The notes under the pieces were generated by a model. It was given only the letters and a program-made list of their open reading frames with translations, was not told the origin of the DNA and made no database searches. DNA of 64,000 nt from Thiobacter sp. AK1 (GTDB lineage Bacteria; Pseudomonadota; Gammaproteobacteria; Burkholderiales; Thiobacteraceae): assembly GCF_039822265.1 (NCBI RefSeq), contig NZ_JBAJEX010000001.1, positions 248,001 through 312,000 on the forward strand, in the 5' to 3' direction. The translations under genes and the position numbers were made by a program. This document shows positions 44,690 to 51,220 of the stretch, piece after piece (positions within the stretch are counted from its first letter, which is position 1; each line of letters begins with the position of its first letter).

Positions 44690-45121
44690 ATGAGTATGAC
44701 CTGGGTCGTCGTCGCCAACGCAAGCATCGCCCGCATCTACGAACGCAACAAAGGTCTGCATCCCGTGACCGAGCTCACCCACCCGCAAAGCCGCATGAAA
44801 CGTGCCGACCTGGTCACCGATCGCCCCGGCTACATGCAGAGCGTGGGCAACGGCCATGGGTCACGTCAGCCCGCCACCGATCCCAAAACCCACGAGGCCG
44901 AGGAATTCGCGCTGGAAATCGCCAAGCTCTTGGATCACGAACGGGCGGCGGGCAAGTTCAACCGCTTGGTGCTGGTGGCATCCACCCCCTTCATGGGCAT
45001 GCTCAAGCAGCGCCTGCACGCCCAGACTGCGGAGCTCGTGACGGACACCATCGAGAAGGACTACACCAAGGCCTCCGAAAAAGAACTCGTGGAACGACTG
45101 AAAGAGCAGATTGTCATTTGA
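44690..45121 (+). CDS. Host-attachment (Host_attach/eRF1-like fold) family protein
   Basis: The 143-residue protein matches the family named for attachment to host cells: MTWVVVANASIARIYERN at the start, a flexible middle rich in Ser, Gly and Pro, AEEFALEIAKLLDHERAAGKF and LVLVASTPFMGMLKQRL. The fold is related to archaeal eRF1 domain 1 or Baeyer-like nucleases, and the biochemical role is unknown; a symbiosis role was shown for one member only. ATG 44690 follows GGAG with good spacing. It is monocistronic. Confidence 0.82.
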   Translation: MSMTWVVVANASIARIYERNKGLHPVTELTHPQSRMKRADLVTDRPGYMQSVGNGHGSRQPATDPKTHEAEEFALEIAKLLDHERAAGKFNRLVLVASTPFMGMLKQRLHAQTAELVTDTIEKDYTKASEKELVERLKEQIVI

Positions 45122-45122
45122 A

Positions 45123-45138
45123 CCCAGATTATTCTGGG
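45123..45138. repeat. Inverted repeat at the end of the host-attachment gene
   Basis: CCCAGA-TTAT-TCTGGG is a perfect 6-4-6 palindrome just after the stop codon. It could be a short terminator stem, but the next T run (TTTTTTG) is about 20 bases further on. The ten bases AATCTGGGTT also occur before the gene, at 44627-44636. Confidence 0.4.
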
Positions 45139-45168
45139 CCGGCACCCGCCCCCATTTTTTGTTTGCCC

Positions 45169-45684
45169 TCAGCCGGGCAAGGACCAGGCGGCGAGCTGGG
45201 CGTAGGACGCCCCTTCGTTGCCCAGCCGCGAGGAAACCAGGACGAACTCCCGGACAGGCCAGACGATGTCATCAACCTTGGGCAGGTCGCCGCGGCAGCG
45301 CGCCTGGCGCAGCAGGGTGACATGGGGCAGGTAGGGTCGATCATCGAGCGCGAAGCCCCGCGCCCCCAGGCCGCTGGCAAGGGCCGAGACCAGATCGAAC
45401 AAGCCTCGTGGCGGCTCGGTGGGCGCAAGCCAGGCAATGCGCTGGCGTGGCCAGTACCCCAGCTCGCGCAAGTCGAGCTCGAACGCCCGCGCGCTCACCG
45501 CATCGGCGGCGGCGCGCACTTCCGGAAGCCGCGCCGGCTCCACCTCGCCCAGGAACACCAAGGTGAGATGCAGATTCTCAGCCCGCGTGGGCTTGCCGCC
45601 ACAAGCCTTCGCCACACGCCAGCCGGCCGTCTTTAGCGCGGTGCGCACTTCCTCCTGCGGCCAAAGGGCAAAGAATAGGCGCAT
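45169..45684 (-). CDS. thpR: RNA 2',3'-cyclic phosphodiesterase ThpR (2'-5' RNA ligase family)
   Basis: ThpR opens RNA 2',3'-cyclic phosphates and is a 2H-family protein. The 171-residue product starts MRLFFALWPQEEVRTAL at ATG 45684. The two HxTx catalytic motifs are HLTLVFLGEVE and HVTLLRQARC. The C-terminus reads FVLVSSRLGNEGASYAQL. The frame remains open into ispF, but only this start gives the family N-terminus. It follows ispF after 13 bases. Confidence 0.92.
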   Translation of the reverse strand: MRLFFALWPQEEVRTALKTAGWRVAKACGGKPTRAENLHLTLVFLGEVEPARLPEVRAAADAVSARAFELDLRELGYWPRQRIAWLAPTEPPRGLFDLVSALASGLGARGFALDDRPYLPHVTLLRQARCRGDLPKVDDIVWPVREFVLVSSRLGNEGASYAQLAAWSLPG

Positions 45685-45697
45685 TCTCCGCGCCCGG

Positions 45698-46177
45698 TCA
45701 GGCGTCGCGCATGATGAGGCAGACGGCTTGGGCGGCGATGCCTTGGCCCCTACCCGTGAACCCCAGCTTCTCGGTGGTGGTGGCCTTGACGTTGACGCAG
45801 TCCTCGGCCACTTCCAGGTCGCTCGCGATGTGGCGCACCATCTCCGGAACGTAGGGCGTAAGCCGCGGTGCCTGGGCCACCACGGTGGCATCCACGTTGC
45901 CCACCCGCCAGCCCTGCTCCTTGAGCACCGCGCGCACCTGGCGCAACAGCCGCCGGCTGTCGATGCCCCGATACTGGGGGTCGCTATCGGGAAAATGGCG
46001 GCCAATGTCTCCCATTGCCGCCGCGCCCAAAAGCGCATCGCAAATGGCGTGGAGCAGCACGTCGGCATCCGAGTGGCCTTCCAGCCCGAGCGGAAAAGGA
46101 ATCTCCACCCCACCGAGGATCAGCTTGCGCCCTTCCACCAGGGCATGCACGTCGAAGCCTTGTCCAATACGCATCAT
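45698..46177 (-). CDS. ispF: 2-C-methyl-D-erythritol 2,4-cyclodiphosphate synthase IspF
   Basis: IspF makes the cyclic diphosphate in the MEP route to isoprenoids. The 159-residue product has metal ligands in [11 protein letters not shown] (Asp, His) and [12 protein letters not shown], and family motifs [22 protein letters not shown] and [16 protein letters not shown]. It overlaps the ispD stop by 4 bases; a second in-frame ATG follows at 46174. The ispD-ispF pairing is the usual arrangement in proteobacteria. Confidence 0.97.
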   Translation of the reverse strand: MMRIGQGFDVHALVEGRKLILGGVEIPFPLGLEGHSDADVLLHAICDALLGAAAMGDIGRHFPDSDPQYRGIDSRRLLRQVRAVLKEQGWRVGNVDATVVAQAPRLTPYVPEMVRHIASDLEVAEDCVNVKATTTEKLGFTGRGQGIAAQAVCLIMRDA

Positions 46178-46875
46178 AGGTAGGTCCCCCTGTCACTGAG
46201 GATCAGTTCTGCCAGGCGCAGGTCCCGGGGCCACGTGACCTTGAGATTGCTGGCGTCGCCCTCCACCAGCTTGGGTTTGAGGCCCAGTGCTTCTACCGCC
46301 CCAGCCTCGTCGGTGGGCTCACGGCTAACAGCAGTCTCCAGGGCGCGCAAAAGCAGGGCGTGGCGAAACATCTGCGGTGTCTGGGCCTGCCAGAGGCCTT
46401 CCCGCGGTGCGGTGGCGGCGATGCGGCCTTGCGCGTCTGACCGCTTGAGCGTATCAGCTACCGGAATGGCTAGGATGCCACCCACGGAATCGTGCTCGAC
46501 GCCAGCGATTAGACTGTCCAGATGATGGCGGCTCAGACAGGGACGTGCCGCGTCATGTACCAGCACCCAATCCTCGGCCGCGACCTCGCCTGCCATCGCT
46601 CTGAGCCCATTTAAGACGCTCATCGCGCGCGTGGCGCCGCCGCAGCGCAGCACGGCAAGCCCGGGAAATTCCGTCTGCCAGTCCCAGGTATCGAAAAGCC
46701 TATCTTGCACAGAGAGCACCACATACACGCGCCGAATGCGGGGATGCATCGCGAGGGTCCGCACCGCATACCAGATGAGCGGCCGGCCCGCTACGGTGAG
46801 ATATTGCTTGGGCAGTGCGGCACCGAAACGGCTGCCGTTGCCCGCGGCGGGAATCAGGGCGAAGCAGTGGGACAT
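46174..46875 (-). CDS. ispD: 2-C-methyl-D-erythritol 4-phosphate cytidylyltransferase IspD
   Basis: IspD couples MEP to CTP in isoprenoid synthesis. The 233-residue product starts [20 protein letters not shown] at ATG 46875, with the CTP loop [18 protein letters not shown]. Other motifs are [26 protein letters not shown] and [10 protein letters not shown]. It is first in ispD-ispF-thpR. An upstream in-frame start at 46929 lacks family similarity. Confidence 0.97.
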   Translation of the reverse strand: MSHCFALIPAAGNGSRFGAALPKQYLTVAGRPLIWYAVRTLAMHPRIRRVYVVLSVQDRLFDTWDWQTEFPGLAVLRCGGATRAMSVLNGLRAMAGEVAAEDWVLVHDAARPCLSRHHLDSLIAGVEHDSVGGILAIPVADTLKRSDAQGRIAATAPREGLWQAQTPQMFRHALLLRALETAVSREPTDEAGAVEALGLKPKLVEGDASNLKVTWPRDLRLAELILSDRGTYL

Positions 46876-46922
46876 GGAATTTTCTGGCGGTAGAGGTCTA
46901 TATTGATGAGGATGCGTATAGC

Positions 46923-46965
46923 CACTCACCCGGCCCGCACTTCGATGAGCCCACTTGGGTGAGTG
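46923..46965. repeat. Nine-base inverted repeat in the ispD-AmmB divergent region
   Basis: CACTCACCC and GGGTGAGTG are separated by 25 bases. The pair lies in the 214-base gap between divergent ispD and the MEMO1-family gene, so it could be an operator or an RNA stem. No other element is clear in this gap. Confidence 0.35.
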
Positions 46966-47089
46966 AGCCAGGTCCTTTGCGCATCATTAGGACGCGCGAT
47001 GCGGCTATCGCGCGCCGCAGGGCGATCCGGGTTGAAAAGCGCCTTCGCGGCCCCATTCCCCGGGCCAGCATCAGCAAGAGGAGAGGACC

Positions 47090-47896
47090 ATGGCGCACGC
47101 CGTCCGCCACCCCGCCGTCGCCGGCACCTTTTACCCGGAGCATGCCGGCAAGCTCGACTACGATCTGGACAATCTGCTGCGTCGGGCGCGCAAGACCACC
47201 GGGCCCGTGCCCAAGGCCGTGATTGTACCCCACGCCGGTTACATCTATTCCGGTCCCATCGCCGCCAGCGCCTACCAGCGCATCGCCGCCGGACGCGACC
47301 ACATTCGCCGCGTGGTGCTGCTCGGGCCCGCCCACCGGGTGCCGGTACGGGGCCTGGCCCTACCCGGCGTGGACGCCTTCGAAACCCCCTTGGGCGCTGT
47401 GCCCCTAGATCAGGACGCCATTGCGCGCCTGCGCAGCCTGCCCCAGGTGGTGGAAAGTGCCCCCGCCCATGCCTGGGAACACTCGCTGGAAGTGCAGTTG
47501 CCCTTCCTGCAGAAGGTGCTCGACGAGTTTACCCTGGTGCCGTTGGTGGTGGGGGATGCCACGCCGGAAGAAGTGGCCGAGGTGCTAGAACGTGTCTTGG
47601 GCGGCCCGGAGACCCTGATCGTCATCAGCTCGGATCTGTCCCATTACCTCCCTTACGATCTGGCGCGGCGCATCGATGGCGACACGGCGCAACTGATCCT
47701 CGACCTGCGCCCCGTGAGCCATGAGCAGGCCTGTGGTGGCACCCCGGTCAACGGGCTGCTGCTCGCGGCGCGCCGTCACGACCTCAAGCCGGAGCTGCTC
47801 GATCTACGCAATTCCGGCGATACCGCCGGCGATCATGACCATGTGGTGGGCTACGCCGCCTTCGCCTTCGTGGAGGATCAGTCCGGTGTCCACTGA
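47090..47896 (+). CDS. amrB: AmmeMemoRadiSam system protein B (MEMO1 family)
   Basis: The 268-residue product is a full MEMO1-family protein: HPAVAGTFYPEHAGKLDYDLD, VPHAGYIYSGPIAASAY, VVLLGPAHRVPVRGLALPG, HAWEHSLEVQLPFLQ, VISSDLSHYLPYDLA and CGGTPVNGLLLAAR. The fold is like LigB-type dioxygenases, with His residues in a metal-site position; human MEMO1 binds copper/iron. It is the first of three overlapping genes, with AmmA and a radical SAM enzyme, behind GAGAGG. The reaction of the set is unknown. Confidence 0.93.
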   Translation: MAHAVRHPAVAGTFYPEHAGKLDYDLDNLLRRARKTTGPVPKAVIVPHAGYIYSGPIAASAYQRIAAGRDHIRRVVLLGPAHRVPVRGLALPGVDAFETPLGAVPLDQDAIARLRSLPQVVESAPAHAWEHSLEVQLPFLQKVLDEFTLVPLVVGDATPEEVAEVLERVLGGPETLIVISSDLSHYLPYDLARRIDGDTAQLILDLRPVSHEQACGGTPVNGLLLAARRHDLKPELLDLRNSGDTAGDHDHVVGYAAFAFVEDQSGVH

Positions 47897-48467
47897 CGAG
47901 CAGCAAGATCGCGGCCAGATCCTCCTGTCGATCGCGCGCGCAAGCATCGCCGAGGCCCTGGGCCGCCATTATGTCCTGCCGGACTATGACCAGCCTTGGC
48001 TCGATGAACCCGGCGCAAGCTTCGTCACACTGACCCGCAATGGCGCGCTGCGCGGCTGCATCGGCAGCCTCGAAGCCCATCGTCCCCTGCGCGTGGACGT
48101 GGCCAGCAATGCGCTGGCCGCCGCCTTGCGCGACCCGCGTTTCCCGCCGCTCACCAGCCGGGAATGGCCGGACATCCGGGTCGAGGTGTCCCTGCTTTCG
48201 CCACCCGAGCCCCTGCCGGTGGCATCCGAGCAGGACGCGTGGGAAAAGCTGCGGCCCCACGTGGATGGCGTGATTCTGGAATACGGCCCCTATCGCAGCA
48301 CCTTTCTGCCCCAGGTGTGGGAACAGCTGCCGGACCCCGACCGCTTTCTGGCGCACCTGAAAATGAAGGCCGGTCTGCCTTGGGACTTCTGGGCGCCGCA
48401 GCTCAAGCTTGCGCGCTATAGCGTGCGCAAATGGAAGGAACCCGAACAGGAGATCGTCACGCCATGA
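47886..48467 (+). CDS. amrA: AmmeMemoRadiSam system protein A (AMMECR1 family)
   Basis: The 193-residue product begins at GTG 47886, 11 bases inside the MEMO gene end, with GGAGG upstream. AMMECR1 features are visible: GASFVTLTRNGALRGCIGSLEAHRPL (in part), ALRDPRFPPLTSREWPDIRVEVSLLSPP, and GLPWDFWAPQLKLARYSVRKW. The LRGCIG motif is the most conserved in the family. The human homologue is linked to disease, but the molecular role is not settled. The end overlaps the radical SAM gene as ATGA. Confidence 0.93.
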   Translation: MSTDEQQDRGQILLSIARASIAEALGRHYVLPDYDQPWLDEPGASFVTLTRNGALRGCIGSLEAHRPLRVDVASNALAAALRDPRFPPLTSREWPDIRVEVSLLSPPEPLPVASEQDAWEKLRPHVDGVILEYGPYRSTFLPQVWEQLPDPDRFLAHLKMKAGLPWDFWAPQLKLARYSVRKWKEPEQEIVTP

Positions 48468-49558
48468 GCCATGTTCCGGAATCCCATCACCCCGGCCGCT
48501 GGTGGCACAGGCTGCCGGATGGCCGCATCCAGTGCGACCTGTGTCCCCGCGACTGCAAGCTGCACGAAGGCCAGCGCGGCGCCTGCTTCGTGCGCAAGAT
48601 GGAAGGCGGCCAGATGATCCTCACCACTTATGGCCGCTCCTCGGGCTTTTGCATCGACCCCATCGAGAAGAAGCCGCTCGCCCATTTCTATCCGGGCACC
48701 AGCGTGTTTTCTTTTGGCACCGCCGGCTGCAATCTCGCCTGCAAGTTCTGCCAGAACTGGGACATCAGCAAGTCGCGCGAGATGGACCGCCTCATGGACC
48801 AGGCCGCGCCGGCGGAGATCGCCAAGGCGGCGCAGCGCCACGGCTGCAAGAGTGTCGCCTTCACTTACAACGACCCGGTGATCTTCGCCGAATACGCCAT
48901 GGACACGGCTGACGAGTGCCACAAGCTGGGCATCAAGACGGTGGCAGTCACCGCAGGTTACATCCATGCGGAGCCGCGGCGGGAATTCTTCGCCAAGATG
49001 GATGCCGCCAACGTGGACCTCAAAGCCTTCACCGAAGAGTTCTATTTCAAGCTTACCGGCGGCCATCTGCAGCCGGTGCTGGACACCCTGCTTTACTTGA
49101 AAAAGGAAACCAATGTCTGGCTGGAAATCACCACGCTGCTGATTCCAGGCAAGAACGATTCCGACGAGGAAATCACGGCGCTTTCCCAGTGGGTCGCCCG
49201 GGAGCTGGGGCCAGACGTGCCCCTGCACTTCTCCGCCTTCCATCCCGACTACAAGATGATGGACGTACCGCCAACCCCGGTCTCCACGCTGGTGCGGGCG
49301 CGCGAGATCGCCATGAAGCAGGGCCTGCACTACGTCTATACGGGCAACGTGCACAACGTGGAGGGCGACACCACCTTCTGCCCCAACTGCCATGCGCCGG
49401 TGATTCAGCGCGACTGGTATGCCATCAAGGATTACCAGCTCGACGATTCCGGCCACTGCCGTCACTGCGGCACGCGCATCGCCGGCCATTTCCAGCACTT
49501 CGAGCTTGGCCGGCAGTTCGGCCCGCGCCGCATTCCGGTGGCCATGCACATCGCCTGA
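48464..49558 (+). CDS. amrS: AmmeMemoRadiSam system radical SAM enzyme
   Basis: The 364-residue product has the radical SAM cluster motif CNLACKFC (Cys89, Cys93, Cys96), and additional Cys near both ends: CDLCPRDC (24-31) and GACFVRK, then a C-terminal zinc ribbon (FCPNCHAPV, GHCRHCGTRI). The rest is PflA-like: VAFTYNDPVIFAEYAMDTA, TAGYIHAEPRREFF, NVDLKAFTEEFYFKL, LLIPGKNDSDEEI and FHPDYKMMDVPPTP. Start and stop overlaps tie it to the AMMECR1 gene. Family members are of unknown substrate; a peptide or glycyl-radical-like target is possible. Confidence 0.94.
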   Translation: MSHVPESHHPGRWWHRLPDGRIQCDLCPRDCKLHEGQRGACFVRKMEGGQMILTTYGRSSGFCIDPIEKKPLAHFYPGTSVFSFGTAGCNLACKFCQNWDISKSREMDRLMDQAAPAEIAKAAQRHGCKSVAFTYNDPVIFAEYAMDTADECHKLGIKTVAVTAGYIHAEPRREFFAKMDAANVDLKAFTEEFYFKLTGGHLQPVLDTLLYLKKETNVWLEITTLLIPGKNDSDEEITALSQWVARELGPDVPLHFSAFHPDYKMMDVPPTPVSTLVRAREIAMKQGLHYVYTGNVHNVEGDTTFCPNCHAPVIQRDWYAIKDYQLDDSGHCRHCGTRIAGHFQHFELGRQFGPRRIPVAMHIA

Positions 49559-49614
49559 GACGGACCGGCGCGTTCGTCTGTCCTTTGCCCTGCGGGTCGT
49601 CTATATATGAAGGC

Positions 49615-50277
49615 ATGCTGCAACGACTCGTGCACATTCCGGATGGGCCGGCCCTCATCGAGGGCATGCTGGAAATCCCCGACCAACCCCGGGGCATCGT
49701 TCTGTTCGCCCACGGCAGCGGTTCCAGCCGCCACTCGCCACGCAACAACTACGTCGCGGGCGTCCTGCGCGAGGCCGGCATCGGCACCCTGCTCATGGAC
49801 CTGCTCACGGCCGAAGAAGACGGCGACTACAAGACCCGCTTCGACATTCCCCTGCTCACCCGGCGGCTGACCGTCGCCACCCAATGGCTCGCGCAGCAGC
49901 CCGAGGCCAAGGGCCTGCCCATCGGCTATTTCGGCGCCAGTACCGGCGCCGCCGCGGCGCTGCAGGCCGCGGCGAAGATGGGCAAGGCCGTCGCGGCCGT
50001 CGTCTCGCGCGGCGGGCGCCCCGATCTCGCCGGCGGTGTTGCCCTGCGCCAGGTGGTGGCTCCCACTCTGCTGATCGTCGGCAGTCTGGATGACGTGGTG
50101 ATCGAACTTAACCGCGCCGCCTTCGAAGTGATGACCTGCGAGAAGGAACTGCGCATCGTCCCGGGCGCAAGCCACCTGTTCGAGGAGCCAGGCACCCTGG
50201 AAGAAGTGGCGCGGCTAGCCACCGACTGGTTCCTGCGTCATCTACTGCTGCAATTGGGCAACCCCCACGCGCTGTAG
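49615..50277 (+). CDS. Dienelactone-hydrolase-family alpha/beta hydrolase
   Basis: The 220-residue protein has alpha/beta-hydrolase features: GIVLFAHGSGSSRHSPRN (oxyanion region), nucleophile motif YFGASTGAAAAL in which Ser takes the usual place, LIVGSLDDVVIELN for the acid and GASHLFEEPGTL for the His. It is the type often fused to, or paired with, a phosphoribosyltransferase such as the convergent gene next to it. The substrate is unknown. The ribosome site is poor (GAAGG too close to ATG 49615), and the start is set by similarity. Confidence 0.82.
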   Translation: MLQRLVHIPDGPALIEGMLEIPDQPRGIVLFAHGSGSSRHSPRNNYVAGVLREAGIGTLLMDLLTAEEDGDYKTRFDIPLLTRRLTVATQWLAQQPEAKGLPIGYFGASTGAAAALQAAAKMGKAVAAVVSRGGRPDLAGGVALRQVVAPTLLIVGSLDDVVIELNRAAFEVMTCEKELRIVPGASHLFEEPGTLEEVARLATDWFLRHLLLQLGNPHAL

Positions 50278-50295
50278 AAGTAGAGGGACGCTCCC

Positions 50296-50364
50296 AGCCA
50301 GACGGCAAGGTGGGTGAGGGCAGCCGCGTCACGCCCCCTGTGCGCGGTGACGGACAGTCTGGCT
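50296..50364. terminator. Nested stem-loop between convergent genes
   Basis: Outer arms AGCCAGAC (50296-50303) and GTCTGGCT (50357-50364) enclose an inner pair CGTCAC / GTGACG. The structure lies between the hydrolase stop and the phosphoribosyltransferase stop. It has no T tract, so a role as bidirectional terminator is only possible. Confidence 0.35.
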
Positions 50365-50999
50365 CAGGGGCGCGCCGAGGCCTCGCGCAGGACGCGCATG
50401 ACCTCCTCGTCCTCCACCTGAGGAAATTCGGCATAGAACTGGCCGACGGCATAGAAGTCGTATGGGGTCTCGAGGCATACCACCTCGTCGCAGTAGCCGC
50501 GCACCCTCTCCACCGTCTCCGGCGGCGCGACCGGTACCGCACAGATCAGTTTCGCCGGCCCCTTGGCGCGCAGCGCATGCAGCGCGGAAATCATGGTGGC
50601 CCCGGTAGCCAATCCGTCGTCCACCACGATCACGATGCGCCCAGCGGGATCGATTGGCGGGCGCACCGGCGTGTACTGCGCCCGCCGCTGGCGCATGATA
50701 GCCATCTGACGTGCCTTTTCCCGCTCGATGTAGTCCGGAGTGGCACCCGCTGCGGCCGCATAGTCTGCGATGTAGGTCCAACCCGTTTCGTCCACCGCGC
50801 CGATGGCGAATTCCGGGTTACCCGGTGCACCCAGCTTGCGCACCAGGACCACATCCACCTGGCCTTGCAACACGTCGGCGATATGCTTGGCCATGGGCAC
50901 CGCGCCACGGGGAATGGCCAGCACCAGCGGATTCTGTCCCTTGTAGGCGATAAGACGCCGCGCGAGGCGATCGGCGGCTTCGAGACGGTTGCGAAACAT
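50364..50999 (-). CDS. Phosphoribosyltransferase-domain protein
   Basis: The 211-residue product starts MFRNRLEAADRLARRLIAY at ATG 50999, behind a strong AGGAGG. The PRPP loop is IVIVVDDGLATGATMISAL; other motifs are PLVLAIPRGAVPMAKHIAD, VVLVRKLGAPGNPEFAIGAV and VCLETPYDFYAVGQFYAEFP. It belongs to a large, poorly defined class of PRTases that are often fused to a dienelactone-hydrolase-like domain. Here the two are separate and convergent. The upstream frame up to 51149 crosses a terminator-like stem and is not coding. Confidence 0.87.
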   Translation of the reverse strand: MFRNRLEAADRLARRLIAYKGQNPLVLAIPRGAVPMAKHIADVLQGQVDVVLVRKLGAPGNPEFAIGAVDETGWTYIADYAAAAGATPDYIEREKARQMAIMRQRRAQYTPVRPPIDPAGRIVIVVDDGLATGATMISALHALRAKGPAKLICAVPVAPPETVERVRGYCDEVVCLETPYDFYAVGQFYAEFPQVEDEEVMRVLREASARP

Positions 51000-51060
51000 G
51001 GCAGTCCTCCTCGCTGTCACCATAGCACAGGGGTCATCGCAGTCAGGCAGGCCGCCCACG

Positions 51061-51087
51061 AAAAAAGAGGCGGAACCCGTCCGCCTC
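51061..51087 (-). terminator. Terminator-like stem-loop upstream of the phosphoribosyltransferase gene
   Basis: On the minus strand GAGGCGGA / TCCGCCTC form a perfect 8-base-pair stem with a 5-base loop, followed by six T residues. It points towards the phosphoribosyltransferase gene, which begins 61 bases further on, and no minus-strand gene ends just before it. It may block antisense transcription from mfd or act as an attenuator. Confidence 0.7.
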
Positions 51088-51195
51088 CCAAGGAGAGCCC
51101 CACTCCGTCCCGAGCAGGTAACTCTTGTATCGGCCACCATCGCCGCCACTTGAGAAGAAGTTTTCGCAGCCCGCCGGCCCGTCGCCGCACTCCCT

Positions 51196-51201
51196 TATAA
51201 T
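51196..51201 (+). promoter_or_regulatory. Possible -10 box of mfd
   Basis: A perfect TATAAT lies 19 bases before ATG 51221, so the leader would be only about 12 bases. I see no good -35 hexamer at the right distance (the region reads GCCGGC). Confidence 0.35.
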
Positions 51202-51220
51202 TCGCAGTTTTGTCTTGCCC

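Noticed and set aside
46815-47222. A plus-strand open frame before the MEMO-family gene
   Set aside because: It starts inside ispD on the other strand, has no ribosome site and runs out of frame into the MEMO gene; nothing in it looks like a domain.
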